This document shows, in pieces, positions 1-7,325 of a stretch of 28,044 nt of DNA. Source of the stretch: a virus. The notes under the pieces are model-generated. The model was given only the letters and a program-made list of their open reading frames with translations. It did not search any database and was not told the origin of the DNA. The translations under genes were made by a program, and so were the position numbers. The stretch spans positions 1 through 28,044 of IMG/VR virus record IMGVR_UViG_3300015371_000136, one strand, 5' to 3'. Every line of letters begins with the position of its first letter. Positions within the stretch are counted from its first letter, which is position 1.

Positions 1-171
1 CTCGATTTGCAACATCGCACCACCAGCGGTGTGGTCGACGTTGTTCTCCTCGAGCGTCGGCAACTTCAGTTCGCTGATCTCGAGGTGGGTGGAAATACCA
101 GGCGCTGACGCATCACCTGCGTTACCGCAGATCATGTTCACGGCTTCCATGGTAAGGACTGCTGCGGGCAT
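1..171 (-). CDS. Phage major tail tube protein (P2 FII-like), N-terminal part
   Basis: Only the first 57 codons lie in the window; the gene runs off the left end. The protein would polymerise into the inner tube of a contractile tail, through which DNA passes. The visible residues include ISTHLEISELKLPTLEE followed by an acidic/His stretch and AGGAMLQIE. This matches the opening of P2 FII-type tube proteins, where a KLP(T/K)L strand is followed by a Gly-rich turn. The start is the ATG at 171-169, with an AAAGGAG ribosome site about 8 bases upstream. A second ATG at 178 is out of frame. The tail sheath gene lies directly upstream, which is the usual FI-FII pairing. The family call rests on recognised pattern and neighbour, not on a search. 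Confidence 0.82.
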   Translation of the reverse strand, partial: MPAAVLTMEAVNMICGNAGDASAPGISTHLEISELKLPTLEENNVDHTAGGAMLQIE

Positions 172-198
172 GAGTCATGCTCCTTTCATCGATGGGGC

Positions 199-224
199 GG
201 CGACCCGGCCTAAACCGGGTCGCC
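199..224 (-). other. Perfect 10-bp hairpin upstream of the tube gene
   Basis: Bases 199-208 pair completely with 215-224, leaving a 6-base loop. The stem is almost all G/C. It sits 12 bases before the ribosome site of the tail tube gene and after the sheath stop codon. No T-run follows it on the minus strand, so it is not a textbook rho-independent terminator. It could be a transcript-stabilising or processing structure separating sheath from tube messages. Confidence 0.5.
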
Positions 225-230
225 TAGGCG

Positions 231-268
231 GGGCGAGTTGCACGGGGGAGGGGGACGCTAACTCGCCC
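231..268 (-). other. Hairpin just after the sheath stop codon
   Basis: Bases 231-239 pair with 260-268 (9 bp, including the GGGCGAG/CTCGCCC core), with a 20-base C-rich loop on the minus strand. It begins about five bases after the sheath TAA. With the second hairpin at 199-224 it forms a double hairpin filling the only sizeable intergenic gap of the window (172-272). There is no U-tract, so terminator function is uncertain. Confidence 0.4.
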
Positions 269-272
269 GCCT

Positions 273-2036
273 TTAAGCCGTGTTCAGATTGAGCTGCGCA
301 GCAACGTCGGCAATCATCGCGTCGATTGCATCGCGATACCGTGCAGACTCGATGATCAGCAAGCGCAAGACCGGCGGCTCTTCTGCCTTGAACCCGACGG
401 TCAAATGCCCGAGCCTGATCTGCTCTGCTGAGTTGCCCTCGGTGCGGAACGTCACACGATAACCAAGGATATGCTGGTCAGCGTGCAGGTCACGCAGGAA
501 GTACCGCATCGTCTGAAGGATCGCCACGATCGTATGGCCGACAATGTTGTACCTGCCGAGGAAGAAGCGGAGCGCCTTGATCAATCCCAAGTGGATGTAA
601 TCGCGCCCACGCATGACGTTGTAGAACCTCCACAGCTCATCTTCACCGGCGTTATCCGTGCCGATGAAAACGAAACCGCCAGAGGCGATGGCGAAGTCGT
701 CTCCGACCTCGCCGCGCACGAGCACACCGATATTGAAGCCCAGCAACTCCTGTGCCTCGTTGGCATTGTCGGTCAACGAGAACGGGATGTCGCGGGCCGG
801 GCCGATGATACCCTGCACCGGTTGGTTGGCAGCGCTGTGAAACGGCGCTCCCTTTTCGTGATCACGGCGAACGAGAATGCCAGCAACGCGAGGCGCGAGC
901 GGGCGGAAGATGATGTTCGACGTGACTGGGTCCATGACGCGGCACCCACCACTGATCGGGATCAGGCGCTGACTCTGCATCGTTTCGCGCCAATCCGTAT
1001 CGTTCTGCTGAGACGCGCCAGCGCTTTCGACGATGGCATGACCGAGCATCTGATTGAGGACGGAGGTGAGCGATGCGCAGACCGGGTTAGCACCGACCGA
1101 CAAGACCGCCGTGTACTCGGCAGTCGTTCCACCATCGGCCCACGTGAGGTCGAAGGAGGCGCCAGTACCCGTCCCACTGGTGGATGATTGATCGACGGGG
1201 TTGTCAGGTGGCGTCTGACCAAAGGCAACCTGTCCTGGGTCAGTTACTGTCACTGTAGCCACGCTGTCGCCTGACAAAGTCGCGACGGTCAGCACAATGC
1301 CGTGGTCAAGGACGATGTTGTCACCGACCTCGTACCCAGCGCCACCACCACCGTTGACAGCGGCAGCGGTGACCTCTTGGAACGGTGCGGGTGCTACAAC
1401 GGTCGGGGGATCGTCATACCATGCGCCCGGGGTGTCGAGGATAACCGGCCCGAGTGAACCATCGGGCTGGCCCCAAGCGTGCGCCGTTGCCTGCACGGCA
1501 TTCGGACCACCGCTCGAGAACGTGATCGGGTACGACAGGTCCTGTACATACCCAACGCCGTCGACGGTCTGTGTCAGCTCGCCAACACCCGTCGCCATCT
1601 GCGACGTATAACCTGGAGCGACGATGACGCGCGGCGTAAAGCCGAGCTTGTGCGCGCTCTTGAGGAACGCGAAGATGCCGGTGCCAAGCAACGAGTTGCC
1701 GACGATGTTGGAAATCGTCTGCTGCATATTGAACACCGGATCAGTGCTGTCGCCGTACGGGGTTCGCACGATCACGAGGCGTGCCGCGAACTGCGTCTCG
1801 CCAAGTTGATCATTGATCCCGCGGATGGCGTCAGCGATGTAACCATCTTCACCGATCTGAGACACAATGCTCGTGCGATTGCTATCGACGTGCACCGGGT
1901 CGTTGAGCGGGAAGATGTCCTCGTCTGCGTCACCGGCAGGACCGATGATACCGATGGTCGAGAGGTCGGCCCCGATAACAGGTCGAGGGTCCTCGTCGAT
2001 CCGTCGTATCGCAATACCAAAGACTGGATCGGCCAT
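273..2036 (-). CDS. Phage tail sheath protein with an inserted glycine-rich domain
   Basis: This 587-aa protein is the contractile sheath subunit that surrounds the tail tube and shortens on infection. Residues 1-160 and about 303-587 carry sheath-type sequence. The N-terminal domain has ADLSTIGIIGPAG. The C-terminal region has the NPVCASL helix, a GGCRVMDP segment, a WRFYNVMRGRDYIH stretch and the closing GYRVTF strand. In many P2 FI-like sheaths these parts are nearer each other. Here about 140 extra residues intervene, including a Gly-rich beta module at about 221-300 (AVNGGGGAGYEVGDNIVL, then TGTGASFDLTW). The start ATG is preceded by an AAAGGA ribosome site. The tube gene follows. The sheath assignment is firm; the function of the insert (surface decoration of the tail, or sugar binding) is inference. 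Confidence 0.92.
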   Translation of the reverse strand: MADPVFGIAIRRIDEDPRPVIGADLSTIGIIGPAGDADEDIFPLNDPVHVDSNRTSIVSQIGEDGYIADAIRGINDQLGETQFAARLVIVRTPYGDSTDPVFNMQQTISNIVGNSLLGTGIFAFLKSAHKLGFTPRVIVAPGYTSQMATGVGELTQTVDGVGYVQDLSYPITFSSGGPNAVQATAHAWGQPDGSLGPVILDTPGAWYDDPPTVVAPAPFQEVTAAAVNGGGGAGYEVGDNIVLDHGIVLTVATLSGDSVATVTVTDPGQVAFGQTPPDNPVDQSSTSGTGTGASFDLTWADGGTTAEYTAVLSVGANPVCASLTSVLNQMLGHAIVESAGASQQNDTDWRETMQSQRLIPISGGCRVMDPVTSNIIFRPLAPRVAGILVRRDHEKGAPFHSAANQPVQGIIGPARDIPFSLTDNANEAQELLGFNIGVLVRGEVGDDFAIASGGFVFIGTDNAGEDELWRFYNVMRGRDYIHLGLIKALRFFLGRYNIVGHTIVAILQTMRYFLRDLHADQHILGYRVTFRTEGNSAEQIRLGHLTVGFKAEEPPVLRLLIIESARYRDAIDAMIADVAAQLNLNTA

Positions 2037-2085
2037 GTCCTATTCCTTTCATCTTGTGTGGAGACCAGCGCTGTTGCAGCGCCGA

Positions 2086-2307
2086 TCAGAATTCGAGTTG
2101 AGGTGTCTGGATCTCAAGGCTGTCCTTGCTGTCAGCCGTGAGAGTCAGTTCGATGTCGGGTCTCCGATTGACCGAGTCAAGCGGATCCGTGTAGAAGAGA
2201 ACCTTGCGAACGAAACCACCGTTTACCTCGTCCGCAGCGATGTCACTGACAGTGATGCTGGTCGTACCAGCGAGTGTCAGCGTTTGTCGTGTGATCTCTA
2301 CAGCCAA
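2086..2307 (-). CDS. Small phage protein of unknown function, TTG start
   Basis: This 73-aa protein lies directly upstream of the sheath gene. I do not recognise its family. The sequence alternates hydrophobic and polar residues (TLTLAGTTSITVSDIA, then VRKVLFYTDPLD), which suggests an all-beta fold. It has no membrane segment, signal peptide or Cys. The start codon is TTG at 2307-2305, supported by a full AGGAGG site five bases upstream (2318-2313). No better ATG exists in frame. Position between the fibre cluster and the sheath suggests a small virion or tail-accessory protein, but this is only context. Confidence 0.7.
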   Translation of the reverse strand: MAVEITRQTLTLAGTTSITVSDIAADEVNGGFVRKVLFYTDPLDSVNRRPDIELTLTADSKDSLEIQTPQLEF

Positions 2308-2319
2308 AGTGGCCTCCTA

Positions 2320-3072
2320 TTATCGCGTGTAGTTTTGTGGCAAGAGTAAAGCTTGCCACGCAAATATCGGTATATTCGTCCCAGCCTTTGCAAACGTTGG
2401 GCCGTCACTAATGGAGTCAGCGACGTACGCCTTAGCCAAGCAGTACGCTCGATAATCAGCTACACTACCACCGGATGTTAAAATATCCTGAACATCGGGT
2501 GATACAAAATTCCCGTAGGCACTTACAGTTGTAAAATCAGGGTCCGTGTTGTTGTAATCGAATCCGATTGCAATTGCTAGGAACTCAAGGCCTTGACCAA
2601 CATCACCAGCATTAGCTGACAACGAACCAAGATTATTACTAGAGGTCGCCGTGTTTTGCCCGATGTAGTTTGAGAACACCTGCGGTGACTGAATGTCGTT
2701 GAAGCCCCAAACAAAACCACCGCGATACGTACGCGCAGCACTTAAACTCACGTTCACAGATGTCGCTACACCATCCCACAAACGCGTTGCGAGCGAATAG
2801 TTACCTGTGGTGCTTCCGGTCGGGTAAATCTTGGTCCATGGTGACGGCCATGTGTGAAGTGCCGCTAACCCCTCGTGAATAACAACACCAACGATCAAAG
2901 CATTGCTATCTAACCCTGTGGTAATTCCTGTCAGCGACAACGATATAGTTGAAGAACTGCTACTCACTCCGTTAAGGAAGTCGCTTGCATAAAAAGATGG
3001 AGTAACAAGCTTAGGTGCCGCTGCCAACGACGACCTGATACCAGCACCACCAAAACCAGGAAGGATGCCCAT
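2320..3072 (-). CDS. Putative fibre-tip or receptor-binding protein, unrecognised family
   Basis: This 250-aa protein starts at the ATG at 3072-3070, five bases between stop and start codon arrangement (TAACGATG) after the fibre gene upstream. A longer reading from 3150 would overlap the fibre by 76 bases and is less likely. The composition is rich in Ser, Thr, Asn and aromatic residues. Segments such as SSSSTISLSLTGITTG and SLSAARTYRGGFVWGF suggest beta-sandwich strands. The general pattern (leader, poly-Ser strand, VGVVIHEG strand) loosely resembles the first 210 residues of the 1991-aa fibre protein at 18618-24593. The gene is visibly richer in A/T than its neighbours: three 60-base lines counted by hand gave 40-43% GC, against 63% in one line of the sheath gene. 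That is consistent with exchange of a host-range determinant. Function is inferred from position at the end of a fibre cluster. Confidence 0.65.
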   Translation of the reverse strand: MGILPGFGGAGIRSSLAAAPKLVTPSFYASDFLNGVSSSSSTISLSLTGITTGLDSNALIVGVVIHEGLAALHTWPSPWTKIYPTGSTTGNYSLATRLWDGVATSVNVSLSAARTYRGGFVWGFNDIQSPQVFSNYIGQNTATSSNNLGSLSANAGDVGQGLEFLAIAIGFDYNNTDPDFTTVSAYGNFVSPDVQDILTSGGSVADYRAYCLAKAYVADSISDGPTFAKAGTNIPIFAWQALLLPQNYTR

Positions 3073-3074
3073 CG

Positions 3075-4589
3075 TTACGAGCCTAGCGCTAACTGCTTGC
3101 TGACGACAAAGTGCGTTGTCGTGACGCATTGGATAGTCAACATATACCATTGCGTCGACGTAACATCGTCGATTGGATCATTCACTGGTGCTCCTTGGTA
3201 GACACCATTGAAGAAGAGCGCGCGAAGCGTCGTCGAGTTACCCTTCACGAGGATGGTACGCGTTGTACCTACCTGACCGTTCGTCGGCGCACCGAGCGTA
3301 TGGTTAGCACCGGCGAGTGTCACCTCCGCATTGATGAATGCATCCCAATCAACGGCGATCGTGGTCGCATCTGTAAGCACGACAACAGCAGACGCTGACT
3401 CAAGCGACGATGCTTGCACGTAGCCCGAGCCCGTTGCCGACCGTATCTGTGCGTCTGTTGCAGCAACCGAAGCTGAAACACCAAGCGTCGCTCGTGCTGT
3501 TGCGGCGTCGGCGTCATCGAGCAACGTCTTGATGAAGGACGACACACCTAACGTCGTTTGTGCTGATCCAACATCAGCATCATCGAGCAACGTCTTAATA
3601 AACGTTGAGATACCGAGCGTCGTTTGTGCCGTGCTGGCGTCAGCGTCGTTGAGCAACGTTTGTATGTATGACGACACCCCGAGCGTTGTCAGTGCAGTGG
3701 CAGCGCTCGAGTCATCAAGTAGCGTCTTGATGAAATCGCTAATGTCAGTTGTACTAAGGGTAGAAGTCGACGTGGCATAAATCAACTTGTTCGTCGCCCA
3801 CGTAAGGTTGGCGAGAGCATCGAGTTTTGCTGATTGGTTTTGTTTGCCAGCGACAGCCGAGTTGACGTATGCCGTTGTAGCCTTTGCTCCCAAGTCTGAA
3901 ACGAGGTTGGCGATGTCGCTTTCGACAAGCGTGACTGCGCCCGTCTTACCTGCGACTGACGCGACGGGGCCTGATTGCACAGCATCAATCAGGTCTTGCA
4001 AGTCGCCGATGTCACTTGCTACAGACGCTTGTGCTGCAACAGCGTCATCTCGAGCGTCGACTGCTTGAGAAAGCAAGTCCTGCATCGCCGCGGGCAACGC
4101 TGAGTTGGCGGAGATCGACCATGACGTGCTCGCCAGCGTCTTCGACGCATAAACGCAAATCGTCGAGAGGTCGCCAGTCTCCTTCGTCCAGGTAACGAGG
4201 CTGACAACTCCCCAGTTGGTATCGTCGTCGTTATCGATCGCGAGCAGATAAGGAGTGGGAGTGAACAAGTCAGCGCCGTCAGTAACGTTCACGTCAAAGT
4301 GCTGTCCAACAGTCATTGACGCGCTCGTGCCCACAGCCTGACAAACAAGAAAGCCCAAATCGGCGGCCTCCTGAAGTGTCGTCAAGAGTGGGCTTAGCGT
4401 TTGGTCCAAGCGATCGAGGCCGAGTTGAACAAGCGTCGACTCGGTTTCACCGAATGACGACACGCGGGCATCAAGGTCGTTCAACGCGTCCATGATCGCC
4501 TTAAACCGCCTGTTAAAGAACAGGCGGTCTACTGCCGTTTTGTCGGCCTTAACCTCGAGGTCAGTGCTGTAAGACAGCCCGAGTGTCAT
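3075..4589 (-). CDS. Tail fibre protein with four 22-residue repeats
   Basis: This 504-aa protein has the hallmarks of phage tail fibres. Residues 165-205 are Ala/Asp-rich and probably coiled-coil. Residues 207-220 carry the common fibre motif GPVASVAGKTGAVTL. Residues 286-373 are four exact-length 22-residue repeats of the type FIKTLLDDADAATAQTTLGV. The C-terminus (about 396-504) looks like a compact beta domain with DATTIAVDWDAFINAEVTL. Fibres of this type form trimeric rods attached to the baseplate and contact the host surface. The start ATG overlaps the stop of the preceding small gene (ATGA), so the two are translationally coupled. The next gene downstream may supply the fibre tip or an assembly partner. 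The general class is confident; the receptor is unknown. Confidence 0.85.
   Translation of the reverse strand: MTLGLSYSTDLEVKADKTAVDRLFFNRRFKAIMDALNDLDARVSSFGETESTLVQLGLDRLDQTLSPLLTTLQEAADLGFLVCQAVGTSASMTVGQHFDVNVTDGADLFTPTPYLLAIDNDDDTNWGVVSLVTWTKETGDLSTICVYASKTLASTSWSISANSALPAAMQDLLSQAVDARDDAVAAQASVASDIGDLQDLIDAVQSGPVASVAGKTGAVTLVESDIANLVSDLGAKATTAYVNSAVAGKQNQSAKLDALANLTWATNKLIYATSTSTLSTTDISDFIKTLLDDSSAATALTTLGVSSYIQTLLNDADASTAQTTLGISTFIKTLLDDADVGSAQTTLGVSSFIKTLLDDADAATARATLGVSASVAATDAQIRSATGSGYVQASSLESASAVVVLTDATTIAVDWDAFINAEVTLAGANHTLGAPTNGQVGTTRTILVKGNSTTLRALFFNGVYQGAPVNDPIDDVTSTQWYMLTIQCVTTTHFVVSKQLALGS
3471..3734 (-). repeat. Four tandem 66-bp coding repeats in the tail fibre gene
   Basis: The stretch encodes residues 286-373 of the fibre protein as four consecutive 22-codon units with no indels. 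Each unit reads roughly (F/Y)I(K/Q)TLL(D/N)D, a short acidic/Ala stretch, then TTLG(V/I)S. Shared DNA words such as the run encoding TLLDDAD recur at 66-base spacing. Copy number in such arrays can change by recombination, altering fibre length. Confidence 0.85.
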
Positions 4590-4882
4590 TGCTGCCGTTC
4601 CTCTTCGACCGTTTCACAAAAATCCTTGAACGGCTTACCGTCTTCGATGTTGCCGTTGTAGATCTCGGGCGATACGCGATACGTGACACCGGGGCGGAAC
4701 ACCTCGTTGTGCGCAACGAACAAGCCCTTGATCTTGACCTTGTAATGCTTGACCTCGCCCGACGCGATGGGCATCTCCGCCGGTGAATCTTCATCCGGCG
4801 GGACGTTAATCGGCCCGAAGTCAGGGCCAGCTGCGGGCGGCGTTGCGCGCAGTGCTGGCGTCGTCTTAAGTTTACGTTGCAT
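4586..4882 (-). CDS. Small protein of unknown function between two fibre genes
   Basis: This 98-aa protein starts at the ATG at 4882 and overlaps the end of the 813-aa baseplate/fibre gene by 11 bases. Its own stop overlaps the start of the next fibre gene (ATGA). The first 40 residues are Pro-rich and probably flexible (TPPAAGPDFGPINVPPDEDS). The rest is a small mixed domain with KHYKVKIKGLFVAHNEVFRPGVTYRVS and an acidic C-terminus. The central part (a charged strand, a short loop, then PGVTYRVS) is faintly like the pattern of the two capsid-adjacent paralogs at 14377-15143, where PGET(K/L)EI(E/K)V occupies the equivalent place. The likeness is too weak to assign a family. Confidence 0.65.
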   Translation of the reverse strand: MQRKLKTTPALRATPPAAGPDFGPINVPPDEDSPAEMPIASGEVKHYKVKIKGLFVAHNEVFRPGVTYRVSPEIYNGNIEDGKPFKDFCETVEEERQQ

Positions 4883-7313
4883 AGGCTATCCTTTCCTTGA
4901 CAACGAAGTTTTCCCCCGTACCGTTTGTCACGCCGTCGGTCTTAACGTAAAAGGCCGACACCGACGACACGTTGAACGTGCACGTCCGCATGACTGTACC
5001 ATCAGCAAGAGTCTCGTCTGCTACCACGTCGGCAGCCTTGTTGGTCGAACCATAATGGATCGAGATGGTCCAATCATGGTTCGCTTCTACGAAGCTTTGC
5101 GCCTTCTCGATGACCTTGATCGTGTTCGTAGGCGTTCCGAGCGTGATCGACGTTGAGATGTGATGGTACGTTGTCGCCGCCGCGCGTTCGAGTGTAACCT
5201 GACTGTTCGTCAGGTTCACGCCAGGCATCAAGTCGGTAGTGCCTGTAAACACGGCGCGGAATGGCAGCAACGCATCACTGCCATCAATAAACACCGCGTC
5301 TTGGCGGAAAGCCTGCCACACACCATCAACCTGCACCTCGTAGTTGAAGTCTGTCGCCGCTGGAATGATGCTTTCAGCAATCACGTCAACAGATCCAATA
5401 CCACCAGCGAGCTGCAACGGTGCAAGGTTCACCTCGTAACGCAACAGTCCGCCAGGCGAGGTTTGCTGACCCCACTGGCTCCACGTAGCAAAGTGCGCCA
5501 TGAAGCGCAGCGTGCGGGGGGTGGTTTGATACACAACCAACCTACCACCGACAACGTGCCACAGATGACCTTGGTGAACGGCGAAAGCTGCTCGATCATC
5601 GCAAAAGTGGAACTCGTGATCTGACAGCGAGTGCACGTGAACGCCGAAGTGGTGACCTGCGTGCAGAAACACCGGCGGGAAGTTAATGCGCAACGGATAC
5701 ACATACGTCGGGATATGTCTGTAGATGATGTAGTCTTGGTAACCCGTGCTTGTCTGAGTGACAACTAACTGTGTCGTGATGATGTCACCAGCGAGGATTG
5801 GCGCACCAAAACAAGCACTCACACCAGGACCATCGAGCACAACACGACGTAGTGTATGGTTGTCATGATCAGGCGTGCCATCATCAAGGCACCCACTGAT
5901 GACAAGCGTCAGCGGTTGAGCATAGTTCGCCTTGTTGCTGAAGAGCGTGATACCTGATAACCAACCGTCCTGTGCGTTGTAAAACGTTTGGACGATGTGG
6001 TTGCCGTTGTGCGAGAAGTCGGTGTAGACGCGCGCCCAATGCGGCAGGTTCACCCAGTCGCGCCAGAAGTGGATGAAACGATCATACCCAGCACGCGGGT
6101 AATAGACCGACCATTCAGGCTGCACTACGACGACATTGTTCCCGATCGCCGTCCAAGTCTCACCGACGAACATGAACGTCGCTTGCACAATATCTACTGT
6201 AGCCTGCATCCTCCAGATCTGCGCCTCAGGTTGCGGCAAATAGTGTGGGCCGCAGCGATGTCGCCAGCGAGCAGGCGTGAGGTGGCGAACTGTGAAAGCC
6301 CACCAACCAAAGGTGAGGATACGAACAGGGAGCCACGGCAAGCTCTGGAACGAGCAATCGAAGCGAACACGCGCACCAGAAGGTTTCGGCAACGTGAACC
6401 CTGACCAACTCTGGATTGTTGGCTCAGACGGGTTGAGCAACGCCAGTGGCCCTTGCCATCCAACGCCACCGCCAGGAAAGCGCAAGCCTTCCTCAACGCG
6501 CGCGCTGTAGGCGCCGTCAATGCTGCCTGCCGTAAGCGACTGTGAGGTATCGAGGAAGCGATCGGTGCCGTAGTAAATGAACACACCAGGACGGAACACG
6601 CGATCATAGATCAGCTGCACGAGATCAACGAGTTTGTTGAAGTCCTCGAGCGGGGTGTAGAGCAACAGTTGCCGAGCAAGGTTAGCGAGGTCTGTGCGCA
6701 GCGTGGCAATCATGCCAGCGAAAATTGAATTCTGCGCCTCCAGATCACTAACGCGTTCACCGAGCAATGCCAGGTTGTCAACCTGCGTCTCCGTAGCCTG
6801 GACGAACGAAACGATACCTGTCGGATCGGTCAACACGTAACCAATTAGGAGGACGTTCGCATCGATTACGGGGAACTGCGGGTCAGCACTTTCGATGCCT
6901 GCAACTGAGTTAACGTTGCAATACCGCGTCTCTTGCATCGCTACCGATTGCGGTTCAGACGCACCCGTGTCGGCGTCAATCAAGAACTCGCGCGGCTGAA
7001 TGTCCTCCTCGATCGTTTGCCCCCACGCGACGATGGCGAAGTACTTCTTCGTCGTGACAGGCAACTGATTGAACAGATCAACGTTGACCACCTCGTTCCT
7101 GGCATATACGGCTCCGCTCGAGTACAAGCGCCCGGGCGATGTCGTGATTGTCGTCGAGCCGGTCTTAGACAGAGTGAAGCCCGAGTAGGCTTTGCCTCCG
7201 TGGATCGTATCGAGGACAACGTGATCAAGAGCTTCCTGCGCCCACTCCTGCTGGTTCAGGAAGTCGGCAGCTTGGAGCTCTTGGTTGTCCCTGAAGATAA
7301 CCTTGTTTTCCAT
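4872..7313 (-). CDS. Large baseplate/tail-fibre protein with a His-rich segment
   Basis: This 813-aa protein follows gpI, the usual place for the fibre or baseplate-periphery protein in P2-like order. Residues 1-50 begin with VIFRDNQELQAADFLNQQEW, like the opening of DUF4815-type phage tail proteins that attach to the baseplate. Residues about 170-215 look like a coiled coil (VDNLALLGERVSDLEAQNS). Residues 240-600 are rich in aromatics and beta strands. A segment at 551-586 contains ten His, including a GVHVH motif at 557-561. Residues 620-813 look like further beta domains. The start ATG has an AGGAG site seven bases upstream. The product is probably a trimeric structure linking baseplate and fibres. 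The DUF4815 link is from memory of the pattern and is tentative. Confidence 0.75.
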   Translation of the reverse strand: MENKVIFRDNQELQAADFLNQQEWAQEALDHVVLDTIHGGKAYSGFTLSKTGSTTITTSPGRLYSSGAVYARNEVVNVDLFNQLPVTTKKYFAIVAWGQTIEEDIQPREFLIDADTGASEPQSVAMQETRYCNVNSVAGIESADPQFPVIDANVLLIGYVLTDPTGIVSFVQATETQVDNLALLGERVSDLEAQNSIFAGMIATLRTDLANLARQLLLYTPLEDFNKLVDLVQLIYDRVFRPGVFIYYGTDRFLDTSQSLTAGSIDGAYSARVEEGLRFPGGGVGWQGPLALLNPSEPTIQSWSGFTLPKPSGARVRFDCSFQSLPWLPVRILTFGWWAFTVRHLTPARWRHRCGPHYLPQPEAQIWRMQATVDIVQATFMFVGETWTAIGNNVVVVQPEWSVYYPRAGYDRFIHFWRDWVNLPHWARVYTDFSHNGNHIVQTFYNAQDGWLSGITLFSNKANYAQPLTLVISGCLDDGTPDHDNHTLRRVVLDGPGVSACFGAPILAGDIITTQLVVTQTSTGYQDYIIYRHIPTYVYPLRINFPPVFLHAGHHFGVHVHSLSDHEFHFCDDRAAFAVHQGHLWHVVGGRLVVYQTTPRTLRFMAHFATWSQWGQQTSPGGLLRYEVNLAPLQLAGGIGSVDVIAESIIPAATDFNYEVQVDGVWQAFRQDAVFIDGSDALLPFRAVFTGTTDLMPGVNLTNSQVTLERAAATTYHHISTSITLGTPTNTIKVIEKAQSFVEANHDWTISIHYGSTNKAADVVADETLADGTVMRTCTFNVSSVSAFYVKTDGVTNGTGENFVVKERIAYAT

Positions 7314-7325
7314 CTCGTGCTCCTG

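Noticed and set aside
199-224. Rho-independent terminator
   Set aside because: The stem is strong but no T-run follows on the transcribed strand, and the tube gene must still be expressed.
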